Of a DNA stretch of 64,000 nucleotides, positions 23,712 through 39,300 are shown one piece after another. Numbering within the stretch: position 1 is the first letter of the stretch; every line of letters begins with the position of its first letter. A program made the position numbers and the translations under genes. Origin of the DNA: Odontesthes bonariensis (lineage: Eukaryota; Chordata; Actinopteri; Atheriniformes; Atherinopsidae); NCBI RefSeq assembly GCF_027942865.1, contig NC_134506.1:14964436-15028435 (forward strand). The letters run 5' to 3'. The notes beneath the pieces were generated by a model that searched no databases, was not told where the DNA came from, and saw only the letters and a list, made by a program, of their open reading frames with translations.

Positions 23712-26700
23712 ATGGATTCAGACTCCGGAGAGCAAAGTGACGGAGACATCTCTGCAGGTAAGCATCAACATCAGTATCTAGTTATCAGTCTATCCAGAGG
23801 CTCACTGACTTTGTTCTTCCTGTTTTACGGCACATTTTCAGCATTTTTATCAGTTACTAGACCCTCAGCATATACGTGGGTAGTGTGGCTCATCAACTCT
23901 GTGCCACTCCTCTCACAGATGCAGCTCTTTACAATGATCAGCAGCCTATTCTCAAAAAATACTAAATACTTTTTGAGTTCAAGTCTTCCACACTGTATCA
24001 ATTGCCTGTAGCTTTCTGAGATGTATGTAGGGCGAGCTTCTGGGCGCTCTGTATACTCTGACGATGGTGACAGGCAGAGCCTCAATGACAGTACAGATGA
24101 AAGCCGGCTCAGTCACCACCAGGAACAGGCAAGCTCTGACACGTGCAGCCAGTGTCTTCATCAACGCATCCAGCTACAGAGAGAGCACACACTCCCAGAA
24201 CGCTAATATCTTCCTCCTGTTTGTGATGCAGCACCCGTTCAGAGAGCAAAAAAAAAAAAAAATGTTAAGATTTCGTTTCCTGGAATTTGTGTGTGGTTGT
24301 TTCTTTAAAAAGGGAGAGGTTTATGGTGTCAGAGCATAGGGCAACAATTAACTGCAGTGTTGAAAGTTAGACTTTAAACATGCAGATAGACACACAAACG
24401 CTCCTGGGAGCTAACTCTTATTGAGTATTTCTCAGCCTTCCACACATGTGGGCGGTTTTCTGAGCTGTGAGTAGTTAAAAGATTCAAGATAGGAGATGAA
24501 ACGGCCTCGTGGAGAAACATTTGAGTTTGAAGATTTGGAATCAAAGCTGCCTGTGGGAGGTTTTTCACAGTAAAGGGCTGTGCTTTTTTTATCATCGAGA
24601 AGTGAAACTTTCCTCTTCACTTTTTTTGTTCACACAGATCTATTTGAAAACTGTGGGTTCCCCTAAATTCATTTTGATCAGACAAATGTAAGCACTGTCA
24701 CAGAGTCTTTATGGTACACACACCTGAGGTATTAACTGATTTTGATCATTTATTGTTTATTGGTGTCGATGCTGGTGTGGCTTTATTTCAGATTTGTTAG
24801 GCAACAAAGAGCTTTCTGTGTTAATTATGCTCTGATGAACCATCTGTCTGTCCATCTGGACATTTTTCTGTCTGTTTTGCAGTCCATTTGCAAAGGAGGA
24901 GGAACACAGATTTTAGAGCCAGAAGTCATTATTTACATAATCGGTGGATGATTATTCATCTGTATCATTTTCTGACTTCAGGCACACAAATGAGAATTAA
25001 AACATCAACCAACCCGAACTTCAGCGTGAAGCGTGGTCTAGCCAATCCATAAAGACATAAAGCTTTTTTTTCACAGATGCTGTGATGTTCTAAAGCTTCC
25101 ATGAATGTAACAAGACTTGTCAAGTACTAGGGACAAAGCCTTTTAGACATATCTTAGCTGCTGGAAATGTTGTAGCACATGTTGAATGGAGCACAGACGG
25201 CAGGATATTCTTCCCAGTTAAGAGCTCGTAAGAGCCTGACTCATGCTCAGAATGCATCATGCTTTGTTGCTGTGCTTCAGTCCCTTTTCGTCAGCGGACT
25301 GTCAGTGAAAAAAAATAGTATGAATCAATTCAAGAGGTTAAATGTTGCACCCATGCCTGAGAAAAGGTATTTTAAAAACAAGTCTATTTTTGAAATTGTG
25401 CCATACACAAACATGGCCCTCATTCCTGGAAATGAGGATTGGGGGGGGTATGTAAGCTTCAGGCTTACATACTCCAAAACTCCAGCAGTGTAAATACCGA
25501 GGTGTTTTGTTTCAGGTGGCTCTGACTCTCCAGCCTTCTCCTGTTGATGGTAGCCGTTACAGTGTATCTCAATTTTCTTCTTTTCATTTATGTCCTGCCT
25601 TTCTTTCACACTTATAAGTGCCTCTGCTTCCCAGCAGAGTCGCACAGTTTCTGAGGGTAATAAGATATCTTCTAACAGGGAAACCAAACGAAAATGAATG
25701 CTGTACAGATGTTCATTCATTTTAGATAAAGACAAACAGACTGTTGCTACTGTTCGGCCACTGTCAGGCTACACCCAGCACAGCTCGCCCTTCAGCTCCC
25801 AGCCAGCAAAACTCTTTCCTTCTCGCAGCACAGAGAAGGAAATAGTCATTTTCCACAAAACAAATTCAATTCAATTTTACTAACAACATTTAGTAAGTAA
25901 ATGGCATTTAGTCAGCAGATTTTTTTTCAATTCCCGTCCCTGGAAGTGAAACTATCGGTACTATGTTCATTTAGCTGCATTCCTGCACACACCGCTCACT
26001 GGAAGTCTATGCAGCTGCTTAATGTCGGCATTTCAAATTCCCCACCTCTACCTTCAGCACCACGCCTGCATGCTTCAGTTCTAGCTTCCCTCCGATGTCG
26101 GTGACATGTCTCCCCATTCCTTCCTGAGCTGTGCACAATGTTTCTTTAAAAGCAGCGTAAAGACACCATACGTTAACATTTACTTCTAATCTACAACGAT
26201 AGCCTTCAATAAAAGAAAAGACAGTATACATAAAAAAAATGAATGAATCCAAAAGCAAGCTTCTGATGGGCTTAGAGAAAGCGACTTCATTTCCCAACTT
26301 TGTGTCAGGTGGAATTAAGGTTGGTGTCTTCTTACAGGGACAGAGCTTCTTTACGCAAAGCAATTTAATTTATTTCTTCATTGTGTTTTTCTATAGTTGT
26401 TCCCCTGTTCCCTGCACTTTTGTCTGCTTCAATCACCAGCGTTAAAAAAGAAAAATAAACAAAATCGCAGACACAAAGGATTACATTTTTACCAATAACC
26501 ATCCAGTCATGCAGCAATCATGCCTCCGACCACATAGCAGCCACAAACTGAATCACCCAGCAGCCCTGTCCTTCCTTCCTGTGGTGGACTGGAGATGACC
26601 ACACCTGATTATGAGTCAGGGCGCGGCTCACAGTCATCACCTGTTCTCCTACAGGTTTGAAGCTCACAGAGGCTGGACACTGCTTTTTATTAAACTTTAA

Positions 26701-27332
26701 AATACCCCTGATTTCCACTTTAAACTATTATCCGGTTGTTATATCAGTCTGACATTATGCTGTAGAAGAGAGTTGAATAATCATCCCACGGTTGACTTTT
26801 GTCTGATTCATCATGGTGATGCGACTCTTAACACCAAACCCCAATCACCCATCTGTGGAACTATTTCCAGCGGTTTGTTTTACTGTCAGTTTTTCTGACA
26901 AAGATAAGCTGTTTGTCTGATGTAATAACAGCTGTGAGATGCATAAGGGCTGTTGATGTCCTTTTATTAGAAAAACCTGCAGACGTTGTTTCATGATACA
27001 GCTGAAATCTAATCTTTAGCCATACTAACATATGCTGCAGCTCCCTTCTTTCTGTTAATTACCAAAAAATCCCTGTTGCCCTAAATAGTCCAAAGAGCAC
27101 TCGGCAACCACAGATGAGCTTCTGCCTCATGATTGCCATGTTGGAAGAATGGCCACATGCTTTACACATACCTTAGACAGGCCGAGCGAGCCGGCTCTGC
27201 ATACTCTGTGGCACTACCATATGCTGACAGATACACTCTCGCTCATTCTTCTGCTTACACATGGATCCCTGATATTTTTTTCCCCTCTCTGCCTTTAATC
27301 TGGCCCACAGATGGAGACTGCACTAAAAACAG

Positions 27333-27388
<56 letters not shown>

Positions 27389-30300
27389 AAGACACCAAGA
27401 GCTGGTTCTGGAAAATTGTAACAAGAACTGAGGGAAAAGGGAAAAAAAGAGTGAGGCCATAAATGGAAAAGACGACTCAGGAGAAAGTGGTTTGTCCTAT
27501 AGCTGCGGTAAAAGACAAATCCTATAACTCCCAGGACACTGTTTGTGAAAAAATTTCCCTTATGAGCACATGTATGCATGTATGCACTGACACTGTAATA
27601 TGGTGGTATTTCACTGGGATAGTGGGACATTTGGAAAGAGAATTGTCTCCCTGCGGCTGAGCTATTGCTGCAACATGGAATTAGATTGTGGAGGCACTTC
27701 CACTGGCATTCTAGTCAACGGCCTCATAGACACACATTCAGAAAGCTGTGGTGTAACTCGAGGGCCATTTGAAGCAAAGCAAACAGTTGCGAGTGTGAGG
27801 TGAGCTCTTTGGGGGGTGTTGCAGTTTGCATTAATGGAGGGCTGGACGGTTATCAGTGCAGCATCGAGCCTGTACAGATGCCTGATCTGTGGATAATGCG
27901 TAATGTGACGCGTCGCATTATTTCTTTTAACACTTGTTTCGACTCTACAGTTATTCCAAATTATTGACAGAAATTGTGAGGGAAAGTTTTGCTTTAGGTG
28001 TAGTTTTGGGTTTCAACTTTATGGATGACACAAGATTTCTCCATTAGTGCCAATGAAAAGTCTGACGTGTTTGTGGGAAGCCACAGCCATCTGGGTTTGT
28101 CTTACTTAACTCCTCTCAATATACTGTACCCTCACTAAATGCAGATGGTATCAAGCTAAAAATTTCTTTCTACAATAGCAGCATAAATATTTATATAAAA
28201 AAACAAGACAGAGCGGGAGGCAGCTTTTTGCACTGCTTTTCACACTTAACTCTGGCCTGACCAAAATGAACTGTGCTGATTATAGTATTTCAAGGTTGTG
28301 GTAGGAAAAAGAATAACCACGTTCATCATAATATTTCACAGCAGTCGGTTCAGCAGCATGTCACTTTAAACTGCATTAAAGTTGCAGGTTTAGACATTTT
28401 ATTGACAATAATGACAACATCGAGACAAAAAAGTTCCACAAGTTGCTTAATGCTTAACATTCAGAATAATTTATGGAATAATAATGTTTAGGCTTAAATG
28501 AGAAGTTAGAAGAGAGAAGGTAGGCACCAAAGGTCAGAAACAAATCCACGAATGTGTCTGAGTGTGTGTTTGTGTGGACCACAGTTATTTCCTGGTCATT
28601 AGTTAGCAGTGGGTTGGCAGCCAAGAGAGCAAAGGCACTTTGGCTTTACACTGCAGCATATCATGCAGAGTGAGGGCCTTCAAGGCCAAAGCTCACAGTA
28701 TATCCAGTTTTATCACCCCAATCAAAGCAAGAGCAACCTTTTAATTTAGGCTTCCAGACAGCCGAAGCCCTGCCACATTTCCTGGTTAACCTTTGCCTCC
28801 ATATCATTTTACCATAAAGGGCTGCTTTTAACTGCTCATATGAAAAGCAGAAATGTCTCCTATTGGCAAGTAGAATTTGAACACCCTGTGAATATTTAGA
28901 TTATTCTCTCTCATCTAAAAGCAACCTCCAAAACCCTCTGCCTTAATATTATGATGGATTATGGGCCACAAATACCAGAAAGATGGGTTTTCCATGGCTA
29001 CAATCAAATTACCCATGTCAGTTGTAGCGAGGGCAGCCTGGTCAGGGGGGCAGGGTTCCAGCTCTACATAGGGGCAGTGACAAAATGAGCTTCCCTGTCA
29101 GTGATTTGTGGGTTCTCAGTGCCTCGTTTTTACGTAAACCCAGTTAAAGTGAGTGAACTAGTAAACAAACCAGGGGGCCAAAGTTCTGGGGAAAGCTGGC
29201 AAGGCCTTGAGGATGGTGCGTGCAAGCCTTTCAGTGTGTGCGTGTTTTTGCGTGCATGTGTGTGTCTCTTTGTAATACGATGCCACGGCATGCTGAGACT
29301 TGGCTGGGGTCTGTGAGAGGAGCGACTCACCCAGGGCCGGAAAACACTCACTTCCTTGCCACTCAGTTTTGTAGATGTGGTGAGAAACTGACAGAGAGGA
29401 AGAGACAGGGGAAAAAAGAGACCAGATAAGGACGTTTCAGCCAGTTTTTAATACAGCTGCAGATTATGTATAAGGCAATTATGGAGTTTTTGGTCTTGTG
29501 GGAGTCTGGGTCTGTTTGGCAACAGCTAAACAATCAATTTGAGGACATATGATTCCATCTCTCTTTCTTCAGCACTGTCTCCCTCATTCTCTCCATCAGT
29601 CCTCTACTGTCCTTTTTACTGAAGTGCATCATCTCCAGCTGTGTAGAATGGCTTTGATCGTACATTATGTTCATCTTTTTTATTTTATATTCCTTTTTGA
29701 TGATTTAGAAAGTCCTTCAAACCTGTCCTCTTGTTTTTCGTCCTTTCCTACTTTCACCACCTCACTTCTATTAATCTTGACTGAAAGGTGTGAAATGAAA
29801 ACGTACATATTGCCAGTTCTGCCCATTTCCTCCTTCTTTCACTCACCCCGCCTTGCCCCTTTGCAAATAGTCTCTTTTAGATGGAAAATGTTGAATAACT
29901 TTGTATCTGATGTCCAGGAAAGATATAGTGAGGATAGTCCAAATATATTATCCTCCACTGTATTTCATCAAGCTTTGGCCAAACAGTCTGTCATTATAGC
30001 TCACACACATTCATACCAGACTTTCTAGAAATAGAGTGGCACTTCTCTTAACCAAATAATTCTTTAGGAAGCTTAGCGGCTAGATTCTTTGCTCAGCTGC
30101 ATTTCCAACTCATTGCATGTCAGTCAAACAGTAGTTTTGGTGCTACTTCCCATTTCTTTGCATTTTGGGTCTGTTTGACTGTAGTTGGTGATCCAGTTAT
30201 AATGGCTCCTGTTGTGATTGCTTGAATAGAAAAGAAAAAAGAAAACGTTGTGTTACAGAAATCATCATTAGAGATATTCATTATTTTGGGCCTCAACCAA

Positions 30301-33300
30301 CACCCACATAACTGGAGTAGTTTTCCAGAGAAGTTCCCAGAGGATTGAAGCAGAGAAGGGAGACAGCCTCCAGCCCATGCCCAGCTAACCAGCTAACTGT
30401 GGCCTGGCTCTCCATGATAGCTAAACAATGGCACAGAGAAGGAAACCACAGCTGGTGAAGACATTAGTTTTACAGCAGAAGTGAGGTCAAAGTGCTAGAT
30501 TCTCACAGGACCCTGCAGTCCATGCTGGTTCTTAACGGGATGTCCTGGATACCATTTCTCATCCTCAACAGACCACTTGCTCTTCTGGTCTTCATAACAA
30601 GTAGTGATTATGATGAAAGCTACAGGCAAGCCAAAAGGTGGAGGTCAAATCACTGCCGTATCTCTCAGTCCCTCTGGTCTCCCTTTCGCTTCTTGTGACA
30701 GGCCATCAAGCCTCCGGCACGTTAATCCATCAGACATCTCCTGGCTCTTCTTGCTTTCCCTTCATCCGCCTAGCTGAGCTCTACATGGATATGGCTATTA
30801 AAATGAGAGACTGAGAGAGACAAAGAATGAGATCAGGGATGGAAGATTAAATAAGGTTGTGCAGCAGCGAAAGGCAATCTGTTCTTGGGTCCCCTCTGAT
30901 TCAGAGAGGCTCCTAAGTGCCTTTCCGTGGATTGCTTGTCACAGTAGAGACGTTTATACTAGTCCCAGGATAAACAAGCTTATAGTTTCAAACACTATCT
31001 TCTAATGTGTGACAGAGCTCTCCATTAGCCACAGCTGCTATAATATACATCCTTTCTTTATAATTTCCAAAGGTTTGTGTGTTGATGCATTTTCCAGTAA
31101 TGTTGAGTCAAACTTTGCCTGACATACACAAACTTGCTCAAACTAAATTGCTCGTCAAGCTTTAGTTTTGACTGTTCAATTCCACTGAACTAATCTTTCG
31201 TTTGACTTATAATGTTAGCAAAGGATTTATAAAAGGTTTGTAGATGAAAATAAAGACTGTTTCGGGTTAACCTGGAAAAAAAAAATTCCAACTACACCAT
31301 TACTGACTTGATTACGTATTTTTTTTAATTAAAAGATCCACACATTTATCAATGACTACGCTAACATTTCAGATCTTGTTTAAACTACCAGTTTCAATCT
31401 TTTATTTTATGTCTGTGGAACAATAAACAAAAACAAAACACACATGGAATATGATTATTTAAAACTAGATCCAAACCACATTTGGATGTTATTCTGATCC
31501 AGTCTCCATAGAGTCCACATGCTCCAATCACTCTGTCAGTTTTCAGATTTAACGCTAGCAATGGCAGCCCTGCTTGGAAGTAACATGGCTGAGATGAGTC
31601 TGTAGGACAACGTGGAGGATAGTCTGAGAACGGACGGTGAAATAAATTGCTGACACTTTTGGAGGAGGCTTCCGCACAGGAAAAGCTGGAAGGAACCTGC
31701 AGCACAGGAACTAAAGAATTTATGAAGAGATATCTCACGGCATTGAGAGTAGCTTCATATGTGTAGTCACAAACAAGTGATAAATTAAAGGAAAAACATG
31801 TCTCTGTGACGTCTGCAGTGGCTCTCCAAAGCTATGTTGAACATTATGCTGTCTGTGTCCGTTTTATCCTATGATGGACATCTCCATCCTGATGGAACTG
31901 TTCTCTTTGAGGATCATAATGCATTCTTTGGTTATTTCTGTACTTCAGTATCCATCTACATGCAGCTCATATCATAAAGATTTTTTAGGTTGAGGAAAAA
32001 TCATTCTTTGACTGAAAAAGTGTCACCAAAAAAAGTGACCACAGTATCAGGCCTTGATTAGACCTCTTACTTGTAAACTTTATTCATAAAGAGTTGGTTG
32101 ATTGAGGCTGTATCTCATTCCCTGCACCAGCACGTTTTTACTAAATTAAAATTTACAGAAACAAATCAAAACAAATGGAAAGACAAGCTGTGGTAGACTC
32201 CACTAGAACAGTCAAAAGACTATTCTTACAAACATCTACTTATTTCCTTGATTTGTTTCTGTGATCATTATTGTTTTCTCCATCTTTATGATACTTATGT
32301 TATGTTTGTGACATTAGTCCCTTTTCTGACTCATGCCATCCATAAATAAAATCTGGGTTAAAGCAGAGCACCTGCAAAAAATATAACACCATAAGAAAAT
32401 GCATTTCTCTTATCATGTTTTTACACAAAGTTAGCAGTTTCCCAGGAAAATATACAATATGCAATCTTACCATTTCTCCTCCGTAAAGCAGCCTTAACCT
32501 TTAGATTTCAGTTTTAGCCAGAAACTTGACATGATGGACATTTGTAAAAGGAAATGAACTTTGAACTTGGTGACCCCATTTCACACAAATTAAAGTCACA
32601 GAACTGAGTTGCTTATTAACCCTGAAGGTCTTAATGCTCCTCTACATCCTGAGTAGCTGTTAATAGCACTGTGGATGATCTCTTTTAGTACCAGACTATC
32701 CTTTCCAATCTTTCCAATCTGTTTCTCATCAAATCATATCTTCCTCAAGCTTCATCATTGCCACTTACTTTCATCTAGAAACAAACACACACATGCATTA
32801 CAACAGTCTGAGATTGTGCAGGGGCGGTATTTCTGAGTCATCATCTGAGTCGCATTGTGGGAGTCAAAAATATGCCTGTACGGAGCCTTTGCAGGTCCAG
32901 AGTGAGTGGAGGAGAGGTATAAAATGATAAAAACTGTATTCCAGTGCTTGAATACTTCTGCAGATGTATGATGGCCTGCACTGAGATGCATTTTTAGGCA
33001 CTGTATTAACTATACATCTGTGTGCTTAAGTGACAGTGAAATAGTGACACTATTCAACAAGTCAGCAGCCTTTAGATAAGCTCGACAAAATGAATGATTC
33101 TCCCCAAGCTTTAATGGTGGAGGTACCAGCTGGCATACAGAACTCCTCCTCTGCCCCCTTCCAAGTGCACTGGCCTCTCAGGCCCGTTTAACACTAACCC
33201 AGCAGGCTATTAAACCCCCTTTAATACTGCTGAATGACCCATTCTATTGTTTTCCTCAAGCCTTGTAAATGCAGTCAGAGAGGCTCTGCTGCAGCTCCTT

Positions 33301-36300
33301 ATTGGAAACCAAAAGCAGAGGAAAGGGCCAAGGCAAAAGAAGTGGAAGTCAAGCGGTCACCCTTTTTCACTTCTCCTATCTGAAGAGCATTTTCCTGACA
33401 TTTTCATTGTACTGATACATTTTTAAAGCTGTGCTTGTACTCTCTGAAATGGCATCTCTGATAGATGGCAGACTTTATGAATAAGGGCTTTACCTTGACA
33501 CACACGTCTGTCTCCAGTGTGTGAAATATGAATTAATGCAGCTTCTGCTCAAGGTCGGGTTTTCAGCACACCTGAGACCAAAAGGGGATGAAAGAAAATG
33601 CCTGAAAAAGAAAATGCCTGGAAAATGATTGCGATGGTAGCGTTTACAGGGTGCAAAGAATAAACTACCAACCAGTCATTTCAGAAAGAGGCACGCAGTT
33701 AGAAAACAGTCCTGCCTGTGAATGGAAAATTGGTTGCAGATGGGAAAAAAATGTACATATGGGAATATTTGTAATGGCTTTAAATAGGCTTCACGGATGT
33801 GTTGCAGAACTCAACGGTGCTTTTGTTTGTTACCCGAGTGCAACCACACACCTTTGTGCATCTCTGAAATAGTTTGCCTGTCAGCAGCCTTCACTGTTTG
33901 ACTGTTTGAACTAATAATGTTTGGAGGGGGCTTTCATTGTAAAGCAGTTGACAGTATAGTAAACAGATGTCCCCTTACGCTTGTCTTTTCTACTGTCCTG
34001 ATTAGCCAGAGGCAAACATCCAACCCCACTTGGAAGAATGGGTAAGAGCACCTGTGCCTGTTGTGTAAATACTAAATTGTGTGTGGTGAAAAAAAAACCA
34101 GCATCTGTGCTGACTGTGTGACCTGTTTTTGTCCATACTGAAAACACACATGGTGTCATTAGCAACTTCAGTCATAGAAAACTACTTCAAGTATTTTTAT
34201 TTCCATGTGTGTATGTGTGTGCCTCATGTTTTGGGGCCCTATCTCTTCACACAGTCACACTGTGAGAAGCTGTCCCTAAAAGGTCCACATAAGATAAATC
34301 ATTTTCATGTATAGTATGGAGTATAGCGCTAGTTAAGGTTTGGATAAGTTAAAGTAAAAAAAAAAAAGATTTCGGAGAGACTTTCACGGTTAAAAACAGG
34401 ATTAATAAGATCTCCAAGATCCGTTAATTCCATGTTTCCCATTCATTTTCAATATAAAAAGCCAGTCAATGCACTCAGTTCGTGAAATGTTGCATTCGAA
34501 GGTGTTGGCTACTTCCTGCAAATCCAAGGTGTTCATTGCAGACTTGCTGACCTTGGAAACTTCCAGCAAATTTGAAACTATTTATTGTCATTTTAAATGA
34601 AGACAGATTCAGCAGATGCAGCCGTGATTCAGGAAGGGAACACCTTTTAATCATTGTAACAGGCACTCTCCTGCAGGCCTATCAAGAGACTAATTCTGAG
34701 AAGCAATGCAACCCTTCCAGTTCCCATGGGAGGAAACTTCAGTCAGACATCGAAGGGCTGGTGGGGAAATAAAAGTGGGTAAGCAGTTACATAACTTGGC
34801 ATAAAAACCCACATTTAAATGTAACCAGTGTCCTGTATCATGAATATCAGACAAACAGTTTGAAAAAAACGTACTTTTCAAGTAAATAGAAATACAACAA
34901 ATGTATGAAATCTGCTGCTCTTAAATGTTACAACTTTGTAACATTAAAGTATGCAAAACATGTATTTGAGTGAGACATTTATTAAATACTTAAGTTTTAT
35001 TGATATTGAATGATTTACAGTCAAACTGTGAGTCGAAGAGATCATGTGGCTCTCTGTCAGTTTTTGGAATCAGGGGCTTGTGTTTTAAAAGCACAGCTAA
35101 AATGACAAATAGTAGAAGTCTAAAACATTACATCCAGATATTCTGTTTTCATGACAACACCTGTTTTTTTTTAAGAGTGCAGCAAAAATGATTAGAGATT
35201 GAATGAATTAACAGCGAAATAATTATGCTGGGAATTAAAGTCTTCTGGAAAAAAATAATTAACAGCTGTTAAACAAATGCAAAAAAGAGCTGCATTCATG
35301 TCCTCTAAAAATTGAACTGCCTTGTTTGTATAAGATGTGAACAACAACTGAACTTTCACACGTTCCTCAAATCACTGAAGAAGCTCTGAATATTTCAGAC
35401 TACACAAAAAACTATCCACAAATTTGGAAAAACAGCTACAAAAAACAGTTAAAGTCAGTAACCTTGTGTCGTATGTATTTTTTCCTCTGGAAACACCGCC
35501 CTTAGTCTAATTCTGCTAAAAAAAAAATGGTAAACGGTCTATATTTATGCAGTGCCTTTTAAACCCTGCCTAGGTTCTACAAAGAACTTAACATGTGTTT
35601 CTCATCCAACCATTTACACAAACACTCAGTGATTCATATTATATATATACACATATTTGCAGTTGGAAGACGGCCAATCTACCAGCTGAGCCACAGTCGC
35701 CCCCGATATCTTAGATCATCACAGGAAATAAAAAAGTTGTTCTTTGGAAGGTGATGATGGCTGTGCTCAACATTCAGTGAATGGCAGATTATTTGTTTTT
35801 GCTCTCAACAAAGAAACCTAACATACACAAAGAAATACACACGCTCGCACTGTTGCCTTAGTCGGGCATGTGTGCTCTGTGGCGTTCCGGTTTTTAGGTG
35901 CCTCCAGCGTTGACTCAGTAAAGGCCAGTTAGTGTTAGCTGCTGGCCCCCGCTAAAGGCTCATTCTTCTGGTTACTCTGGAATAAGACCAGCACAAGCCT
36001 CAGGACTCTTGTCTCACAGTCAGTGTGCCACAGAAATGTCCAGATTAGTCGTTAATGTTTTGCTGAGCTTTATCGCTTTACATAAATAAGAAGCCTGCCA
36101 AGGTGCCAGAATCAACTCACTTTATATCCAAAGAAATTATATCCTAGTTATTTTTGTGGATTAACTGCGTAATTGATTGAGTGCATAGTACACAAAGGTT
36201 TTACTGAATGCTGACTTTTGCTTTCTTAGAAAGATCAAATTCTAAGACTGAGCAGCGCAGAGCACAACATTGCTTCAAGAACCGCACAGAAGTCACACTC

Positions 36301-39300
36301 AAGCTTATTTGTCGTTAAGTGATATTCATATAGATTTGCAGCACAGACATTATAACCAGACAGCAAAGCTGCAGCTCAGTCCATCCCCAAAGTCACTTTC
36401 ACTATGAGGAATAAGCCTCAGGGTCAGTATGAAGAATTGGAACAGTTGCAACTCATGGACACACCAACAATAGTTTGAAACAAACTTGAAAAATCTGAAA
36501 CGTATACATTTAGATTTCATTTTAGCTGTTTATTGAAGTGAAAGTAAGACTCTGATGCGACTTATTCATGATAATATGCATCATTTTCATTGGCAGTTAG
36601 CTAAGCTTGGCACAAAACCTCTAAACCAATGAGTTAACAGTTAATGCAATTCTCATCACAAAACTCAACATGGGTAATTCTTCAGCCATTAGCAAAAAAA
36701 TTCCCCTCCTTGATTTAAGTCTCTTTTACTAAAATGGAAATGAATCAGAGCAGAGATTTTTAGTTGAACACCTCCTTCAGCAGAGTAGGTTTGGCTGGTC
36801 TCCATGTTCCACACTGGATGTATGTTCTGACGCAACGCAGCAGAAAATGTTGACTCAGCCCTCTAAAAACATCAGGCGGAACAAAGAGAGACTGTCTGGT
36901 CAACAGCCACAGCCAGAGAGCAGCAAGCACCTTACTAATCCTGATGTTAAAAGTAAACTTTACCAACTCCCAAAACACTCTTATGCAACCACTTTGATGG
37001 GCCAGTGCTTCGGCGACTCGCCCTTCATCGGTGGTTTGTTTTCAGTAAATTATTCTCACCATGCTACACCGAGTAACCACTTTACTTTGTGAAAACATAA
37101 CACTTGAGGACAAGTGAGGCGGAGAAAATAATGAGCAGGTAGCAGAGAAAGTGCAAGAGCAGGAGGAAGATGAAGAACGGGCTAGACAGTTTTCTGGCCA
37201 TCTCTCTCCTGACAGCATGGAGTCTTCTCTAACTCATCCTGACAGTCTGGTTCATCCATGTCATTCATCACAGACTCTGGGTGACAGGCTGTATGGAAGT
37301 GTGTGAGAAAGTTTGGACTTCTCAGTGCCTTTGTGTGCACTTCCCATAATCATCTACCCTCACTTACCCTGTGTGCTAATATTTCTTGCCAGACTCTGAA
37401 TCACCCACCTCCTCTACCGATGCTCTGACTTTTACTTACTTGTACCCCCCCTACACATTTCTTAATTTTTGCTTACATTCTTCATCTTCATCCCTCTGAG
37501 ATGTGCAAAAAGACTTGAGTCAAAGCGAATAAGTCAATAGCCACCTGCTGGTCCTCAGAAACAGACTCGAGGCTGTGTGTTGAGGGTGGCAAGAGAAAAA
37601 TTGGCCTGCTCATCTTCTGTACTTAGAATACAAAAGGTTCCATACATTTCAGTATTGGTTGTAGTAATTAAGGTAATTGGCTTTTTAAATGGACAATAAA
37701 AAAATTAATTTCGACAGTAAGTTGTAACACAAATTGGTCTAAATCCAAATCGTCTGCATGACCATTGAACTGACAAGGCCTGCTTTATGGAGCAAGCTGT
37801 CACCTTTATCAGTGTGCCAGGGTTTCAGAAATCCATCCAATTGGGTTTCTGAATATCAGAGGCTCAGTGGAACAAAGAACTGCTTGAGAGAAACAGGCAA
37901 TGACAGTGACAAAGAGAGCCTGTTGATGAGAGCTGCAGATTTGGCTCATGAAAACCAGTAATATATCCTGCTGCTGCTATTCAAATATAATGGAAACTAT
38001 CATGTTTTTGTTGTGACACTTGTTTGCATGTTATCTATTTGTCACCTCAGGCCATAACGTTACTAGTTTCATAATTTCAAACAAGTCTGCAGGAGCGATC
38101 TACTCATACGTTTCACCCAAACTTACATGAAATGTCCTTGAATCGTTTAAAGTAGTGTCATATGCTGGCTTTGGATAAAAGTATATTATACAACTCCAAT
38201 TCCAAAAAGGTTGGGACCCTGTACAATTCAAATTAAAACAGAATGAAAGGATTTGCAAATCTCAAACCTTGAAAGTGAGACATTTTACTATATCATGAAA
38301 AGCATTGGCCCCTCTTGAATTTGATGGCAGAAGCATTTCTCAGAAAAGTTGGTATGATGTCAACAAAAGCCTTGCAAAGTAAGTGGTGGTAAAAAGATGC
38401 CACTGGGGAGACATCTTGCACCTAACTAGGTTAATTGAAAACAGATCAGTAACATAGAAAAAGATCACCATGGAAAGCAGAGTCTCTCAGAAATAAAGAT
38501 GGGAAATATAGCACAATATAAATATCTAAATAAAAATCTGTATATTTATAAATGCAGTAAACACAAGATACTACCATCCCTCAACAGCCATACAGCACTG
38601 TAGCCAATCAGAAAAATTCAAAGATCATGTGATATATAACATATATGACATAGCTCTTTTAAAAATAAAGCTAGTTTCTCAGTAAAGCAGAATATAGAAA
38701 AATGTAGCATTAAGAAAATGTTTAAAAAATGAACAATCATTTTGGATCGTCTTGAAAGTGTTTCTACCTACCACGGAACAAGGAGCACAGAACAGTAACT
38801 TATAAATATGCTTGCTTTTTAGTTTCCTTCTTAATTACTTCTAAATCAGTTAAAGTTACACAAATGAATATATTATTTTAAACATTGCAAAAGTGACTAT
38901 GTGCAAAGGCAGCCTGTGGTTATGTGATCAAGAGTAGTACGATTTCTGCTGGTATTGCCATAGAAAAGGTAAAGTTCTGATAGAAATAATGATCGGTCCT
39001 AAACTAAACCAGGTAGTTTTGTTGCCTAAACATAACAAAACAGCCACTGAAAAAAATTAAACAAAATTTGAATTACAAAAATGCAACTCAAACCACGGTC
39101 GACCGTCCCGAAAATGGGTCACGTTTCTTCCGGTCACTGACGGAGGAATTTCTCAGTGTCGAACAGATGATAACGGCAAATTCTTCAGCTTATTTTCACT
39201 GCCTCAAAATCGATTTTTAAAAACAGAAGAAAAACAGTCAAACATTAACTATTGTGCCCAACTACAGTAAGAAACTATGGCACGATTAGAAGAACAGTGT

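Noticed and set aside
29549..30028. Plus-strand 159-codon frame inside the tnfaip8l3 intron
   Set aside because: No recognisable domain, low-complexity Ser/Phe/Leu content and AT-rich context; length is compatible with chance.
33100..33320. Moderately GC-balanced stretch in the tnfaip8l3 intron suspected to be a conserved enhancer
   Set aside because: Conservation cannot be judged from a single sequence and no specific motif stands out.
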